Shown here in pieces: positions 1-9,525 of a stretch of DNA of 64,000 nt. The DNA lies in assembly GCF_019797845.1 (NCBI RefSeq), contig NZ_CP081864.1, forward strand, positions 3,348,001 to 3,412,000. Direction: 5' to 3'. The stretch is from Symbiopectobacterium purcellii. Its GTDB lineage: Bacteria; Pseudomonadota; Gammaproteobacteria; Enterobacterales; Enterobacteriaceae. Under the pieces are notes generated by a model. It ran no database searches, was not told the DNA's origin, and was given only the letters and a program-made list of their open reading frames with translations. The position numbers were made by a program, and so were the translations under genes. Within the stretch, counting starts at the first letter, position 1; the number at the start of each line of letters is the position of its first letter.

Positions 1-177
1 CCACGGGTGCCGGCATCACAACTTCATGGACGGAAAGACCAGTTTAAAATCAAGCTCCGTGGCGCAGGCTACCGACTGGTTTACAGTGTCAACGATGACA
101 TTGTGACCGTCACGGTAATTGGCGTGGGTAAACGAGAAAATGATGATATCTACACGGCAACCCAGCACAGAAATTAA
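1..177 (+). CDS. RelE/StbE-type toxin, C-terminal part (5' end outside window)
   Basis: Frame 1 is open from the first base to a TAA at 175-177. The encoded tail contains FKIKLRGAGYRLVYSV and then VIGVGKRE, which match the conserved C-terminal core of RelE-family mRNA interferases (E. coli RelE has YKIKLRSAGYRLVYQV and VISVGKRE). RelE toxins cleave mRNA in the ribosomal A site and are neutralised by an antitoxin encoded just upstream, which here would lie outside the window. The conserved basic and tyrosine residues of the C-terminal half are kept, so nothing visible marks it as inactive. Family membership is strong; activity and the partner cannot be judged. Confidence 0.85.
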   Translation, partial: PRVPASQLHGRKDQFKIKLRGAGYRLVYSVNDDIVTVTVIGVGKRENDDIYTATQHRN

Positions 178-499
178 TCACCCCGGATACCCGATATTGC
201 TCCCAGGATAATTTGAAGCCTGTCAAATTCCATACATCCCATAGTAACCCTTTCTTTTATCATAAAAAATCCCTCCTAAAATCATATGAGGGCACTTTAG
301 AAGTGCTCAAAGGGGCATTACAGTTTGGCAATTACAGATATGACTGCACGCTTTTCATCCAGATAAAAAGCGGTTATCATGCTGAAAATGGTCAAAATGC
401 AACCATTTTCAGACAAGAAACAAACCAAAACATAACGATTTGATAACGCACGTTTGTGCACTGAACCGGCAACGGTTCTTTTTAACACCAGGTAGAAAA
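178..499. other. Intergenic stretch without a supported gene
   Basis: About 320 bases separate the RelE-type tail from the next small gene. The stretch is fairly AT-rich. One reading frame in it (213-443, TTG start) has no signal peptide, no recognisable domain and no good ribosome binding site, so I do not call it. It holds one clear inverted repeat at 383-411, listed separately. Confidence 0.5.
383..411. promoter_or_regulatory. Perfect inverted repeat, possible operator
   Basis: TGAAAATGGT (383-392) and ACCATTTTCA (402-411) are perfect 10-base inverted copies with a 9-base spacer, about 90 bases before the small exported protein. The spacing resembles a dimeric regulator site, and the pair could also form a weak hairpin; there is no following T-run as expected of a terminator. 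No regulator is identified. Confidence 0.35.
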
Positions 500-757
500 G
501 TGATAAAAATAAGTCTGCTTAACGTGGGCCTGCTGATGCTGGCCTGCAATACTGCGTATGCAGCAAGCACCAGCGGGCAAATCAATGTAGGACTGAACGT
601 GGTTGCTGTCTGTGAGATCAGAGAAACCGCAGCCACCGCCCACGTTGAGTGCCCGAACGCAAAAGCGCTGATGCCTAAGATTACGCAAACCTCGCTACGC
701 GCAGGGGCGCGTACAGTAACCCATCAGGAACCGCGGCTGATCACGATTGAGTGGTGA
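500..757 (+). CDS. Small exported protein of unknown function, resembles start of an SCPU/Csu pilin domain
   Basis: An 85-residue protein read from a GTG at 500. Residues 1-22 look like a Sec signal peptide (hydrophobic LLNVGLLMLACNTAYA, cleavage likely after AYA). The mature part begins with SGQINVGLNVVAVCEI, which resembles the opening strand of spore-coat-U/Csu type secreted pilin domains (strand motif followed by Cys). A second Cys (HVECPN) could form a disulfide. The protein is much shorter than a full SCPU domain (about 140 residues), so it may be a remnant or a distinct small periplasmic protein. A longer in-frame start at 440 would put extra residues before the signal peptide and is less likely. 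Convergent with erpA and separated by a shared terminator. Function unknown. Confidence 0.55.
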   Translation: MIKISLLNVGLLMLACNTAYAASTSGQINVGLNVVAVCEIRETAATAHVECPNAKALMPKITQTSLRAGARTVTHQEPRLITIEW

Positions 758-790
758 TGACGCAGGTTGGTTTATTCAGCCCGTTAAAAC

Positions 791-822
791 AAAAAACCGC
801 GTTGAAGAACGCGGTTTTTTTT
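791..822. terminator. Bidirectional rho-independent terminator
   Basis: AACCGCGTT / AACGCGGTT stem with loop GAAG, flanked by an A-run on the left and a T-run on the right. It can serve both the small plus-strand gene and erpA on the minus strand. Confidence 0.9.
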
Positions 823-842
823 CGGCATCAGCGATAGGATAA

Positions 843-1190
843 TCAGATACTGAAAGAAGAACCGCAGCCGCAGGTGCTTTTCGCATTCGGGTTAGTGACC
901 ACGAAGCGCGACCCTTCCAGACCTTCCGTGTAATCCACCGAACCACCGACCAGATATTGCAGACTCATCGGGTCTACCACCAGCGCCACGCCCTGTTTCT
1001 CAATGGTCATGTCGCCGTCGTTAATTTTATCGTCGAACGTGAAACCATATTGGAAGCCGCTACAGCCCCCCCCGGTGATGTAGACGCGAAGCTTCAGCTC
1101 CGGGTTCTCTTCATCAGCAATCAGGACTTTCACCTTTTTTGCCGCCGCATCAGTGAATTGCAGCGGCACAGCCATTACTTCATCGCTCAT
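843..1190 (-). CDS. erpA: Iron-sulfur cluster insertion protein ErpA
   Basis: A 115-residue A-type carrier that passes Fe-S clusters to targets such as the isoprenoid enzyme IspG and respiratory proteins. The three cluster ligands of the family are present: Cys43 in [12 protein letters not shown] and Cys107/Cys109 in the C-terminal [11 protein letters not shown]. It is nearly identical to E. coli ErpA (114 residues), with one extra N-terminal residue. As in E. coli it lies next to clcA and hemL. Identification is secure. Confidence 0.98.
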   Translation of the reverse strand: MSDEVMAVPLQFTDAAAKKVKVLIADEENPELKLRVYITGGGCSGFQYGFTFDDKINDGDMTIEKQGVALVVDPMSLQYLVGGSVDYTEGLEGSRFVVTNPNAKSTCGCGSSFSI

Positions 1191-1282
1191 TGTCGTACTC
1201 CCAGCTTGTCTTTTATTGGGCGGCGCACGCCGTTTGCCTTATCCCAATCATACGCTCATTATCCAACAGCGGGAAACAAGGT

Positions 1283-2677
1283 TCAAGGTTTGGCCTTGTG
1301 TTCATTTTCCGCACGCTGCTCTACCGCATTTTGCCGTTGCAGCGTTCGGGCCAAAATCGCAGAGTATAGCGGTTGTCCGCCTAAAAACTGCGCCATTAAC
1401 GTCGCGCCCAGGCAGGTAATGATCATGGGCAGAATCAGCTGATAGTTGTCCGTCATTTCCAGCACCAGCACAATCCCAGTCAGCGGGGCACGTACTGATG
1501 CCGCAAACAACGCGCCCATTCCTGCAATGGCAAAGGTGCCAGCCCCTAATGCATAGTCAGGGAATGCGCTGTGTAAGATCAGCCCGTAGGCACCACCTAG
1601 CACGGTGCCCAACGCCAACATCGGCGCAAAGATCCCGCCGGGTGCGCCAGAGCCAAAGCACAACAGCGTCAGCACCATTCGCAACATAAATATCAGCAGC
1701 AGCATGCCCACGCTGCAGTGCGCCGCCGTTACGTCGGGAATAATAGCAAAACCCCCGCCGGAAACGTCGCTGAATGTCAGCGAAAGCACACCACATAGCC
1801 CACCGGCTAACATCCCGACCAGCATAAAGCGTGTCAGGCTCTGCCCATGAAAACGCAAAAACAGCGCCTGCGTCCCCAACACCAGCCGGTTAAACACAAC
1901 GCCAACCGCACCAAACACCATGCCTAACAGCAGATAACACCATAGCGTGTTGACCGGGGCATCGGGCAGTGTGCCAACGTGGATAACCGCCGCCTCACCG
2001 TTAAACACCCGAAACACCACGCTGGACATGATGACGCCAATAAACACAGCTTTAATGGAGATCAAGTTGTAGCGAAACTGGGGCCGCATCTCTTCAATAA
2101 TGAACAAGATCCCTGCCAGCGGGGCGTTAAACGCCGCTGACAGCCCAGCTGCAGCACCGGTTGCCAGCAGTGAATGACGCACGTCTGCGCGTTTGGCCGA
2201 CAACAAGTCTGCGATCATTCCCCCCACGTTGCCGCCGAGTTGAACCGTTGGCCCTTCCCTACCCAATACCATGCCAGCGCCAAGCGTTCCCAAGCCACCG
2301 AAGAATTTCACTGGCAATACGCGCCACCAGCGTACCGGGCGAAGATCCTCCAACGCGCCTTCAATCTCCGGGATCCCCGAGCCACCCGCTTCTGGCGCAA
2401 AACGGCGCACCAGATAATACCCCCCGGCAGCCATCAGTCCAGAGAGGAGAAACGCCAGCGGCCAGCGCCACTCAGCGTGCGCCCACTGCGTCACCGTTTC
2501 CAAACGAAGTGCTTGCAGTGCACTCACCCCTTTCTCAAAAGCCCCCCCAATCAGACCGACTAACGTGCCCACCAGGGCAGCCAGCACCAGAATCATCACC
2601 GGCGTTTTATCACGGCGCAGGAATTGCCGAATCGCGGCACGGCGTACGTCAATCAGGGAAATATCGCGGGAAGTCAT
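1283..2677 (-). CDS. clcA: H+/Cl- exchange transporter ClcA
   Basis: A CLC-family secondary antiporter of the inner membrane exchanging two chloride ions for one proton, linked in E. coli to extreme acid resistance. Family signatures are clear: [11 protein letters not shown] (selectivity-filter helix with the central Ser), [12 protein letters not shown], the gating glutamate in GREGP, and [18 protein letters not shown]. The frame is open upstream to 2839, but family comparison (E. coli 473 residues, start shortly before a basic [13 protein letters not shown] segment) favours the ATG at 2675-2677, giving 464 residues. An upstream ATG at about 2737 has a better ribosome binding site and would add a hydrophobic stretch, so the start is not settled. 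The upstream region abuts the divergent hemL. Confidence 0.93.
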   Translation of the reverse strand: MTSRDISLIDVRRAAIRQFLRRDKTPVMILVLAALVGTLVGLIGGAFEKGVSALQALRLETVTQWAHAEWRWPLAFLLSGLMAAGGYYLVRRFAPEAGGSGIPEIEGALEDLRPVRWWRVLPVKFFGGLGTLGAGMVLGREGPTVQLGGNVGGMIADLLSAKRADVRHSLLATGAAAGLSAAFNAPLAGILFIIEEMRPQFRYNLISIKAVFIGVIMSSVVFRVFNGEAAVIHVGTLPDAPVNTLWCYLLLGMVFGAVGVVFNRLVLGTQALFLRFHGQSLTRFMLVGMLAGGLCGVLSLTFSDVSGGGFAIIPDVTAAHCSVGMLLLIFMLRMVLTLLCFGSGAPGGIFAPMLALGTVLGGAYGLILHSAFPDYALGAGTFAIAGMGALFAASVRAPLTGIVLVLEMTDNYQLILPMIITCLGATLMAQFLGGQPLYSAILARTLQRQNAVEQRAENEHKAKP

Positions 2678-2837
2678 CACAGGATAAACCAAAGCAGCTA
2701 ATACCAAAGAGGTAAAGTATACGCCCATCCATCCCATAGCGCCTCTCTCGCCCTCTAACATCAACGACGCGAATTTGATAACGCGGCAGCGTTGTTTACA
2801 ATAGGCAAAACTCCGCTCTCTTTTCAGGACCCTTTCC

Positions 2838-4118
2838 ATGAATAAATCAGAAAGTCTCTACGCTGCGGCACAGCAGCTTATTCCCGGCGGCGTCAACTCG
2901 CCGGTGCGCGCGTTCAACGGCGTCGGCGGCGTGCCGTTGTTTATCGAGCGGGCGGACGGCTCACACCTCTACGATGCAGACGGTAACGCCTATATCGATT
3001 ATGTCGGTTCCTGGGGCCCCATGGTGCTGGGGCATAACCATCCCGCCATTCGTCAGGCGGTGATCGCCGCCGCAGAGCGCGGATTGAGCTTTGGTGCGCC
3101 AACCGAAATGGAAGTGCATATGGCGCGGTTAGTGACCTCACTGGTGCCGTCGATGGATATGGTGCGCATGGTGAATTCCGGTACCGAAGCCACCATGAGC
3201 GCTATTCGTCTGGCGCGCGGCTTCACAGGCCGTGACAAAATCATCAAGTTTGAGGGCTGCTACCACGGCCACGCGGACTGCCTGCTGGTCAAAGCAGGGT
3301 CTGGCGCATTGACATTAGGCCAACCAAATTCCCCCGGCGTACCCGCTGATTTCGCCCGCCACACATTGACCTGCATCTATAACGATGTGGATTCCGTCCG
3401 TCAGGCTTTCGAGCAATACCCGGATGACATTGCAGCGATTATCGTTGAGCCGGTGGCAGGTAATATGAACTGTATTCCGCCATTGCCTGAGTTTCTGCCC
3501 GGATTGCGTGCACTGTGCGATGAATTTGGCACACTGCTGATCATTGATGAGGTGATGACGGGCTTTCGCGTGGCATTAGGCGGCGCACAGGCACACTACG
3601 GCGTGGTGCCCGACCTGACCTGTCTGGGGAAAATCATTGGTGGCGGCATGCCCGTGGGCGCTTTTGGCGGACGGCGCGATGTGATGCAAGCGCTGGCCCC
3701 AACCGGCCCGGTGTATCAGGCGGGAACGCTTTCCGGTAACCCGATTGCCATGGCAGCGGGTTTTGCCTGCATGAACGAAGTGGCTAAACCCGGAGTGCAC
3801 GATACCCTCACCGCATTGACCACGCAGTTGGCACAGGGGCTGGAAGCCGCGGCCAAAGCGCAGCATATTCCTTTGGTAGTGAATCATGTGGGCGGCATGT
3901 TCGGTCTGTTTTTCACCGATGCACCGAGCGTCACCTGCTATCAGGATGTAACGCAGTGCGACGTGGAGCGCTTTAAGCGTTTCTTCCACCTGATGCTGGC
4001 CGAAGGCGTTTATCTGGCGCCATCAGCGTTTGAAGCGGGCTTTATGTCACTGGCGCACAGCCAGCAGGATATTGAGAACACCATCGCGGCAGCACGACGC
4101 TGTTTTGCCCAGTTGTAA
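2838..4118 (+). CDS. hemL: Glutamate-1-semialdehyde 2,1-aminomutase HemL
   Basis: A 426-residue cytoplasmic PLP enzyme that converts glutamate-1-semialdehyde to 5-aminolevulinate, the committed precursor of haem (C5 pathway). Visible hallmarks are the N-terminal [33 protein letters not shown], the cofactor region [11 protein letters not shown], and the Schiff-base lysine in [17 protein letters not shown] near residue 265. Length equals E. coli HemL. It is divergent from clcA, and a strong shared hairpin separates it from the receptor gene that faces it. Confidence 0.98.
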   Translation: MNKSESLYAAAQQLIPGGVNSPVRAFNGVGGVPLFIERADGSHLYDADGNAYIDYVGSWGPMVLGHNHPAIRQAVIAAAERGLSFGAPTEMEVHMARLVTSLVPSMDMVRMVNSGTEATMSAIRLARGFTGRDKIIKFEGCYHGHADCLLVKAGSGALTLGQPNSPGVPADFARHTLTCIYNDVDSVRQAFEQYPDDIAAIIVEPVAGNMNCIPPLPEFLPGLRALCDEFGTLLIIDEVMTGFRVALGGAQAHYGVVPDLTCLGKIIGGGMPVGAFGGRRDVMQALAPTGPVYQAGTLSGNPIAMAAGFACMNEVAKPGVHDTLTALTTQLAQGLEAAAKAQHIPLVVNHVGGMFGLFFTDAPSVTCYQDVTQCDVERFKRFFHLMLAEGVYLAPSAFEAGFMSLAHSQQDIENTIAAARRCFAQL

Positions 4119-4131
4119 TCGCCGCCAAGAG

Positions 4132-4161
4132 AAACACCCCGATCGTGCGATCGGGGTGTTT
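4132..4161. terminator. Bidirectional terminator between hemL and the siderophore receptor
   Basis: A perfect 14-base stem: AAACACCCCGATCG at 4132-4145 pairs with 4148-4161 around a two-base loop. The A/T ends let it act for both converging genes. Confidence 0.88.
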
Positions 4162-4166
4162 GCGCA

Positions 4167-6426
4167 TCAGAAGTTGTAATTCACACTCATGGACACGCTG
4201 CGCGGCGCGCCATAGGCATAGCTGTCACTAAGCGCGCTGTAATAGTTCTTATCCAGCAGATTGTTGACGTTAGCCTGCACCGCCAGCTGTTTGTTGATCT
4301 GGTAGCGACCAAACAGGTTAACCAACGGATAGCTTCCCTGATGCACACGCTCAGCCCCCTTCGGCCCCGAGGTATCCACAAAGGTGCCGTTCTGCCAGTT
4401 TACCCCGCCGCCCAGCGTCAGCTCCGGCAGCATCGGCAACTGGTAGCGGGTAAACCACTTCAACGAGGTTTGCGGTAGCTGGTAGCTGGCTGTTCACCCG
4501 ATTATCCGCCGCGTCTTTGGCAACATAGCGTGCGGCACCGAACGTCATCTGCCAGTTATCCGTCAGGGCACCGTTCAGTTCCAGTTCCACACCTTTACTG
4601 GTTACACCTTGCGCACCGTAGTAAGCCTGATCGCTCGACCCATTGACCTTGTTGCTGCCATCGGTCTGCGCCAGATTATCCTGCTCAATGCGGAACAACG
4701 CCATGGATGCCGTCAGGCGGCCATCAAACCAGTCAGATTTCAGACCGGTTTCATAGTTTTTGCCTTCAATCGGTGCCAGGTAGTTGCCGTTAACACTTCG
4801 GTTATCTTGCGGCTGGAAGATGGAGGTGTAGCTGACATAGGCAGAGAGGGTATCGTTGATGTCGTAAATCAACCCGGCATACGGCGACACCTTGTCTTTG
4901 CTGAAGCTGGAGGCCATACCGCCCGTGCTCCATTCGGTATAGCGCGCACCGGCCACCAGCGCCAGTGGATCGGCCAGCGAGAAACGGGCCGCACTGTAGA
5001 CCGATCTCTGGTGCACGGTATCATCCGAACTTTTGGTCTGCGCCTGCCAGTTCGGTTCCGGCGCACTGCCGTTCCAGTTGTAGTAATTGCCCATATCCGC
5101 AACCGTCACGGCATCGTTCGAGGCGTAGTAGTAGTTGCGTTGGCGACTGAACCCCACCCCGGTAACCAACTCATGCTGGCGCCCCAGCAGTTCAAACGGA
5201 CCGCGCACGTAGGTTTCCAGTGCGTCCAGTTTGCGCGTGTCGGTAAACCAGCCGGCACCGCCCGCCAAGCCTAATCCGGTGTCTTGATCTGGGAAACTGC
5301 CACCATTGAAAGCATAAGGCGAAGCGTACATCAGCTTGTCATCAAACTTGGTTTCCGCATGCGTGGTGTTGATATGCCAGTCCCAGCCGTTATCAAACAT
5401 ATGGCTGAACTGGGCGAAGACCTTGTTGGTCTCGATATTGTAATAGGCCCAGTTCGGGGCGGGATTGACGCTGCGATCGAAGCGGGTACGGTTGCCATTA
5501 CTGAACCAGGTCGGCAAGCCGCCCCAGGTTGAACCGGGGGTTTTGCTTTCCTGATAATCGTAGCCGAATGACAGCGTGGAATTATTGGCCAGATCCGCAT
5601 CGACAATGCCGGAAATAAATTTTTTGCGCTTATGGTAGCGTTCGAGCCAGCTATCCTGATCCTGATAGCCAGCGATAATCCGCCCGCGCACGCTGCCGGA
5701 TTCGGTCAAGGGTGCGGAAAGATCGGTCACATAGCGCTGGTTATTCCACGAGCCATAGCTGGCAGAAACGTTACCGGTGACTGCTTTGCTGGTGGCGTGT
5801 TTGCGCACCATATTTACCGTTGCGGAGGGATTACCGGTGCCGGTCAGCAGGCCGTTGGCACCGCGCACCACTTCAATGCGATCGTAGATCGCGGTATCTC
5901 CCAGCGCGTCACCAAAATTCCAGGCTTCGGATACCGAAGTGGGAATATCATCAATGACGAAATTGTTGATGTAGAAACCGCGCGCATAGTAGCCGATACG
6001 TTCACTGTCGGTATAGTTGCCGGTAACACCCACCACGTTATCCAACACGTCGCCCACCGTTTGCAGGTTCTGATCCTGCATGCGCTGTTTATTTACGATG
6101 GTAATAGATTGCGGAATATCACGCGGGCTTAACAGCAAGCGCGTCCCCGCCGTGGTGAGTTTGGTGCTGTAGTCGCCGGGCACATCCTGCCCCGCTGCGC
6201 CTCCGGTGGCGGTGACCACCAGTGTGTCGCCACTCTTTTTACCCGGTGATGAGGCAGATTGTGCAGCGCTCTGATGGGTGTTGTCACCCACCGCAGTGCT
6301 GGTCTGTGCCGCCCCCGCTAAAGCGGGCCACAGCGCCGCCCCCATGCACAGCGCCAAAACAGAAAAATCGCTTACCGATTCCCTTGCCTGAACCGGCTGC
6401 GCGCAGCCAAACAGCTTTCCTTTCAT
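4167..6426 (-). pseudogene. fhuE: FhuE-type TonB-dependent ferric siderophore receptor, frameshifted by a 7-bp tandem duplication
   Basis: Outer-membrane receptor for hydroxamate siderophores of the coprogen/rhodotorulic acid type. From the ATG at 6426 the frame gives a long signal peptide (about 40 residues), a TonB-box-like DTLVVTATG, the plug domain (SPRDIPQSITIVNKQRM, VVRGANGLLTGTGNPSATVN) and most of the barrel; it follows E. coli FhuE closely. Near 4475-4488 the heptamer CAGCTAC (minus strand) is present twice in tandem. One copy restores NSQLPQTSLKWFTRYQLP and joins the upstream frame to the downstream frame (4167-4463), which ends in the expected barrel terminus MSVNYNF. With the duplication the upstream frame runs on to about 4351 in a wrong C-terminus without the final strands, so the product would probably not insert. 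Intact length would be about 750 residues. A sequencing or assembly slip is possible. Fur-box-like sites lie upstream. Confidence 0.9.
4475..4488. repeat. 7-bp tandem duplication inside the receptor gene
   Basis: GTAGCTG occurs at 4475-4481 and again at 4482-4488 (plus-strand reading). Removing either copy restores a single continuous FhuE-like reading frame, so this is the lesion that breaks the gene. Confidence 0.92.
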
Positions 6427-6549
6427 AACGATCCCTTAAGCGTGCATCATGCTGACACGACACCGTTTTACCCGGCTATCATCCGGTAACACCCGGAAAT
6501 GGTCGTATCCCTGAGGCGCAAATCTATTTATTGAATATACATAATATTA

Positions 6550-6586
6550 GATAATGGGAATCATAGTGATAATGATTTGCATTTAA
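6550..6586. promoter_or_regulatory. Overlapping Fur-box-like sites upstream of the FhuE-type receptor
   Basis: GATAATGGGAATCATAGTG (6550-6568) and GATAATGATTTGCATTTAA (6568-6586) match the 19-base Fur consensus GATAATGATAATCATTATC at 14 and 13 positions by my count. They overlap by one base and lie 125-160 bases before the receptor start, in the AT-rich gap after fhuB. This fits iron-repressed transcription of the receptor. Confidence 0.75.
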
Positions 6587-6636
6587 TATGTAAATAGGGT
6601 TTACCTGTCGGCACGGTTTTCCCTGCCAACAGGTCG

Positions 6637-8625
6637 TTAATGGGCTTGCTTACGCAGCAGATAAATAAAGTAAGGTGCGCCGATAAAGGTCGCCAACAGG
6701 CCAGCAGGCACCTGATTAGGAAACAGGATAATGCGGCCCGCCCAATCGGCCAACAGCATCAATATGCCGCCAATCAGTGCGGAACAGCAAAGCTGAGGGA
6801 TCACGCGGGAGAATCCCATCATGCGCGCCAGATGCGGCGCCATCAGCCCGACAAAGCTGAGTGGCCCCACCGTCAGGGTTGCCATCGCGGTCAACACCGA
6901 TGCCAACAGCAAAATCAGCAAGCGCACGGGGGTGACAGCAACGCCTAACGCCTGAGCCGTCACGCTGCCCAAGGGCAAAATGCGCAGCCAACGCTGGCAC
7001 AAGGGCACCATTAGCACTAACACCAGTGCCACACCCGCAGTGTTGATCGCTTGTTCAGATTCAACGCCGTAGGTCGAGCCAGAAATCCAGGTGATAACGC
7101 CGCTCATGCGCGGATCGCCGCTTGCCAACAGCAGCGTAAGCACGGTGGAAAATGCGGTACTGAGAGCAATCCCGGCCAATAGCATGCGCTGCGTAGAAAA
7201 CCCACCGCGACTGGCGATGGTGATCATCACCAGCAGTGTCAACGCCGCACCCGCGCTACCCGCCGGCAACTGCCACGCGCTGGTGTCTCCCGGCATCAGG
7301 AACAGCAACAGAATAACCCCGGTAGCGGCACCCGCACTGATGCCCAGCACTTCCGGGCTGCCCATCGGATTAGCCGTCAGTTTCTGGATCAGCGTGCCTG
7401 CCATCGCCAACATCATGCCCGCCGTCAGTGCTGCCACCGCGCGCGGCCAACGCCAGGGCAACACCTGCGCCAAATCCTCACCGCGGCTCCATTGCCAGCC
7501 TTGTGCACCTTTACCCAGCATCAGCGCTATCGCCAAAGCGACCAGTAACAATACTATCCCGGCCAACAGCCAGCGGCCCCAGCGGGGGGCCACGGCGTTA
7601 ATGCCTCCGGCTGGCACCAACGCAGGCTGGTGCGTGGTGCGCAAGCGTGGCAGCAGCCACAGCAGCAATGGGGCACCAATCAGCGCCGTCACTGCTCCTG
7701 TCGGCACTTCACGCCAGACGCGGGTCAGCCACAGCACGGTTTGATCGGTTAATCCCAACAGCAATGCCCCCAGCAATGGCGCCAGCCAGAGCCGTTGCCA
7801 CAAGCGACGAGCGCCCAGCATGCGGGCCAGCAACGGGGCAAACAGGCCAACAAAGCCGATAATCCCCGCCACGTTGACCAGTTGGGCGCTGAGGAAAATC
7901 GCAACACCGAGTGTGGTTAAGCGCGCCAGCACCAGACCCAACCCCAGATTACGCGCCACGCCATCGTCCAATCCCAGTAGGGTCAGTGGACGCAACAGCA
8001 GCAACGCCAGTGCAAAACACACCAGCAATCGCGGAAACAGAAACGCCACGCGGCTCCAATCCTGCTGGTTTAGCATGCCGCTGCTCCACAAAAACAGGTT
8101 TTGTAGCTGCTCATGGTTAAACAGCACCAGCAGTTGATTGACGGCGGCACAGTAAAAACTCAGCACCAGTCCAGCGAGCAGCAACGTAATCGGCGACATC
8201 TGCTTGCCCCATGAGAGGCCAAACACCAGTGCGCCAATACCAAGCGCGCCCACCATCGCCATCCACTGCTGTGCGACCTCGCCGCCCGGCAGCATCCATA
8301 AGGTTGCCACCGTCACCCCGAGTTGCGCGCCGGTAGCAATGCCAAGCGTTGCCGGTTCCGCAAGCGGATTGCGCATCACCTGCTGAAACAACAGCCCCGC
8401 CAGCCCCAGCCCCGCGCCGACCAACAGTGAGAGCGCCAGACGCGGTAACAGGCTGTAATGGAACAGCAGTTGGCTTAAATCACCCGTTTCGGGGTTGGCG
8501 ACGGCTTGCCACCACGTCGCCACCGGCAATGCGTGGCGCAGATTGGCGGCCATTATCAACAGCAACACCGCCAGCATGCCGACCACGATCAGCACTGCGC
8601 CAGAGCGCTTAGGCGTTGACGCCAT
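6637..8625 (-). CDS. fhuB: Fe(3+)-hydroxamate ABC transporter permease FhuB
   Basis: A 662-residue inner-membrane permease made of two fused FecCD-type halves, as in E. coli FhuB (660 residues). It works with FhuC and FhuD to import ferrichrome, aerobactin, coprogen and similar hydroxamate complexes. Each half shows the family pattern: LAGLLFQQVMRNPLAEPATLGI in the first half (about residues 74-95) and an equivalent LTANPMGSPEVLGISAGAA in the second; the coupling segments VGFVGLFAPLLARM-like and LSFVGLMAPHLARM are present. The ATG at 8625 follows GGAGG and overlaps the fhuD end by 17 bases, implying translational coupling; a longer open frame to 8733 lies inside fhuD and is not used. Confidence 0.97.
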   Translation of the reverse strand: MASTPKRSGAVLIVVGMLAVLLLIMAANLRHALPVATWWQAVANPETGDLSQLLFHYSLLPRLALSLLVGAGLGLAGLLFQQVMRNPLAEPATLGIATGAQLGVTVATLWMLPGGEVAQQWMAMVGALGIGALVFGLSWGKQMSPITLLLAGLVLSFYCAAVNQLLVLFNHEQLQNLFLWSSGMLNQQDWSRVAFLFPRLLVCFALALLLLRPLTLLGLDDGVARNLGLGLVLARLTTLGVAIFLSAQLVNVAGIIGFVGLFAPLLARMLGARRLWQRLWLAPLLGALLLGLTDQTVLWLTRVWREVPTGAVTALIGAPLLLWLLPRLRTTHQPALVPAGGINAVAPRWGRWLLAGIVLLLVALAIALMLGKGAQGWQWSRGEDLAQVLPWRWPRAVAALTAGMMLAMAGTLIQKLTANPMGSPEVLGISAGAATGVILLLFLMPGDTSAWQLPAGSAGAALTLLVMITIASRGGFSTQRMLLAGIALSTAFSTVLTLLLASGDPRMSGVITWISGSTYGVESEQAINTAGVALVLVLMVPLCQRWLRILPLGSVTAQALGVAVTPVRLLILLLASVLTAMATLTVGPLSFVGLMAPHLARMMGFSRVIPQLCCSALIGGILMLLADWAGRIILFPNQVPAGLLATFIGAPYFIYLLRKQAH

Positions 8626-9523
8626 GGCGAGCCTCCAGCGCATCCTGCAATACCTGACAAAAGCGCATGGCCGACAACGTGCTGCCATACAGCCACACCG
8701 CCGGTACGCGCTGCCAGCGTTGCTGGCGCACAAACGGCAGCGCCTGCCATAACGGGCTGCGTACTACCTGCGCCATCATGGCCTCGTCACCGTGGCCAAA
8801 ACAGATGGCGTTGGCATCCTGAATGTCCGCCAGACGCTCAATGCCCACCACCACGCTGCCCCAGAAGCTGGTTTCTTCACGCCAGGCGTTTTCAATGCCG
8901 AGTTCATCCATCACTTCCTGAAACAGGCTGTTCTTCGCGATAATCAAGACGTGCGTACTGTCGATAAAAGAGAACAGCAACAGTGGACGACGGGTGTAGG
9001 GCTGCAACTGCGCCCTGGCCTGCTGCATAAAGGTTGAGAAGGTGTGCAGATGCTGTTCCGCGGCGTCGGGGATGGCTAACCGCTGTGCCAACTGGCGCAG
9101 TGACGCCTTTGCCATGGTCAGCGGTCGTCCGGCTTCGTTATTAAAGGTGAACCCCATGGTCGGGGCAATGCGCGACATTTTCTCTACCGACGGGCCATAG
9201 CCCGCGGAGTAGACCATCAACGAAGGCCGTAACTGCGCCAGCAGTTCCATATTGGGTTCGGTACGAAAGCCAACATCAATCACCGACTCGGGCAGTTGCG
9301 GCTCAGCGACCCACAGCCGGTAATTCGGGATTTCAGCCACACCCAGCGGCATAACCCCCAGCGCCAGCAGCAGCTCAGCAGGCAACCACTCGAGCGCCAT
9401 GATGCGACGCAGGTCTGGCGGTGTCTCGGTTTTCGCCCAGGCGGAGAAACACAGGGGGGAAAGTAACAGCGCCATCAGCACGCGACGGCGATCGTCATTG
9501 ATACGATGAGATAATGAAGCCAT
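8609..9523 (-). CDS. fhuD: Fe(3+)-hydroxamate binding protein FhuD
   Basis: Periplasmic substrate-binding protein (about 304 residues) that hands hydroxamate siderophores to FhuB. The N-terminus has a signal-like segment including twin arginines (DDRRRVLMALLLSPL) and ends in AWA. Family motifs match E. coli FhuD: IMALEWLPAELLLALGV, NYRLWVAEPQLPESVIDVG, RTEPNMELL, SAGYGPS, NSLFQEVMDELGI, VPAVWLYG. The start is either the ATG at 9523, three bases after the fhuC stop, or a GTG at 9532 overlapping fhuC; neither has a strong ribosome binding site, so coupling to fhuC is likely. Middle gene of fhuCDB. Confidence 0.96.
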   Translation of the reverse strand: MASLSHRINDDRRRVLMALLLSPLCFSAWAKTETPPDLRRIMALEWLPAELLLALGVMPLGVAEIPNYRLWVAEPQLPESVIDVGFRTEPNMELLAQLRPSLMVYSAGYGPSVEKMSRIAPTMGFTFNNEAGRPLTMAKASLRQLAQRLAIPDAAEQHLHTFSTFMQQARAQLQPYTRRPLLLFSFIDSTHVLIIAKNSLFQEVMDELGIENAWREETSFWGSVVVGIERLADIQDANAICFGHGDEAMMAQVVRSPLWQALPFVRQQRWQRVPAVWLYGSTLSAMRFCQVLQDALEARHGVNA

Positions 9524-9525
9524 GT

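Noticed and set aside
213..443. Possible 76-residue protein after the RelE-type tail
   Set aside because: TTG start without ribosome binding site, no domain or signal peptide.
957..1442. Plus-strand open frame over erpA and the end of clcA
   Set aside because: Antisense to two conserved genes, composition unlike a real protein.
2161..2715. Plus-strand 184-residue open frame inside clcA
   Set aside because: Antisense to clcA; proline/arginine-rich shadow translation.
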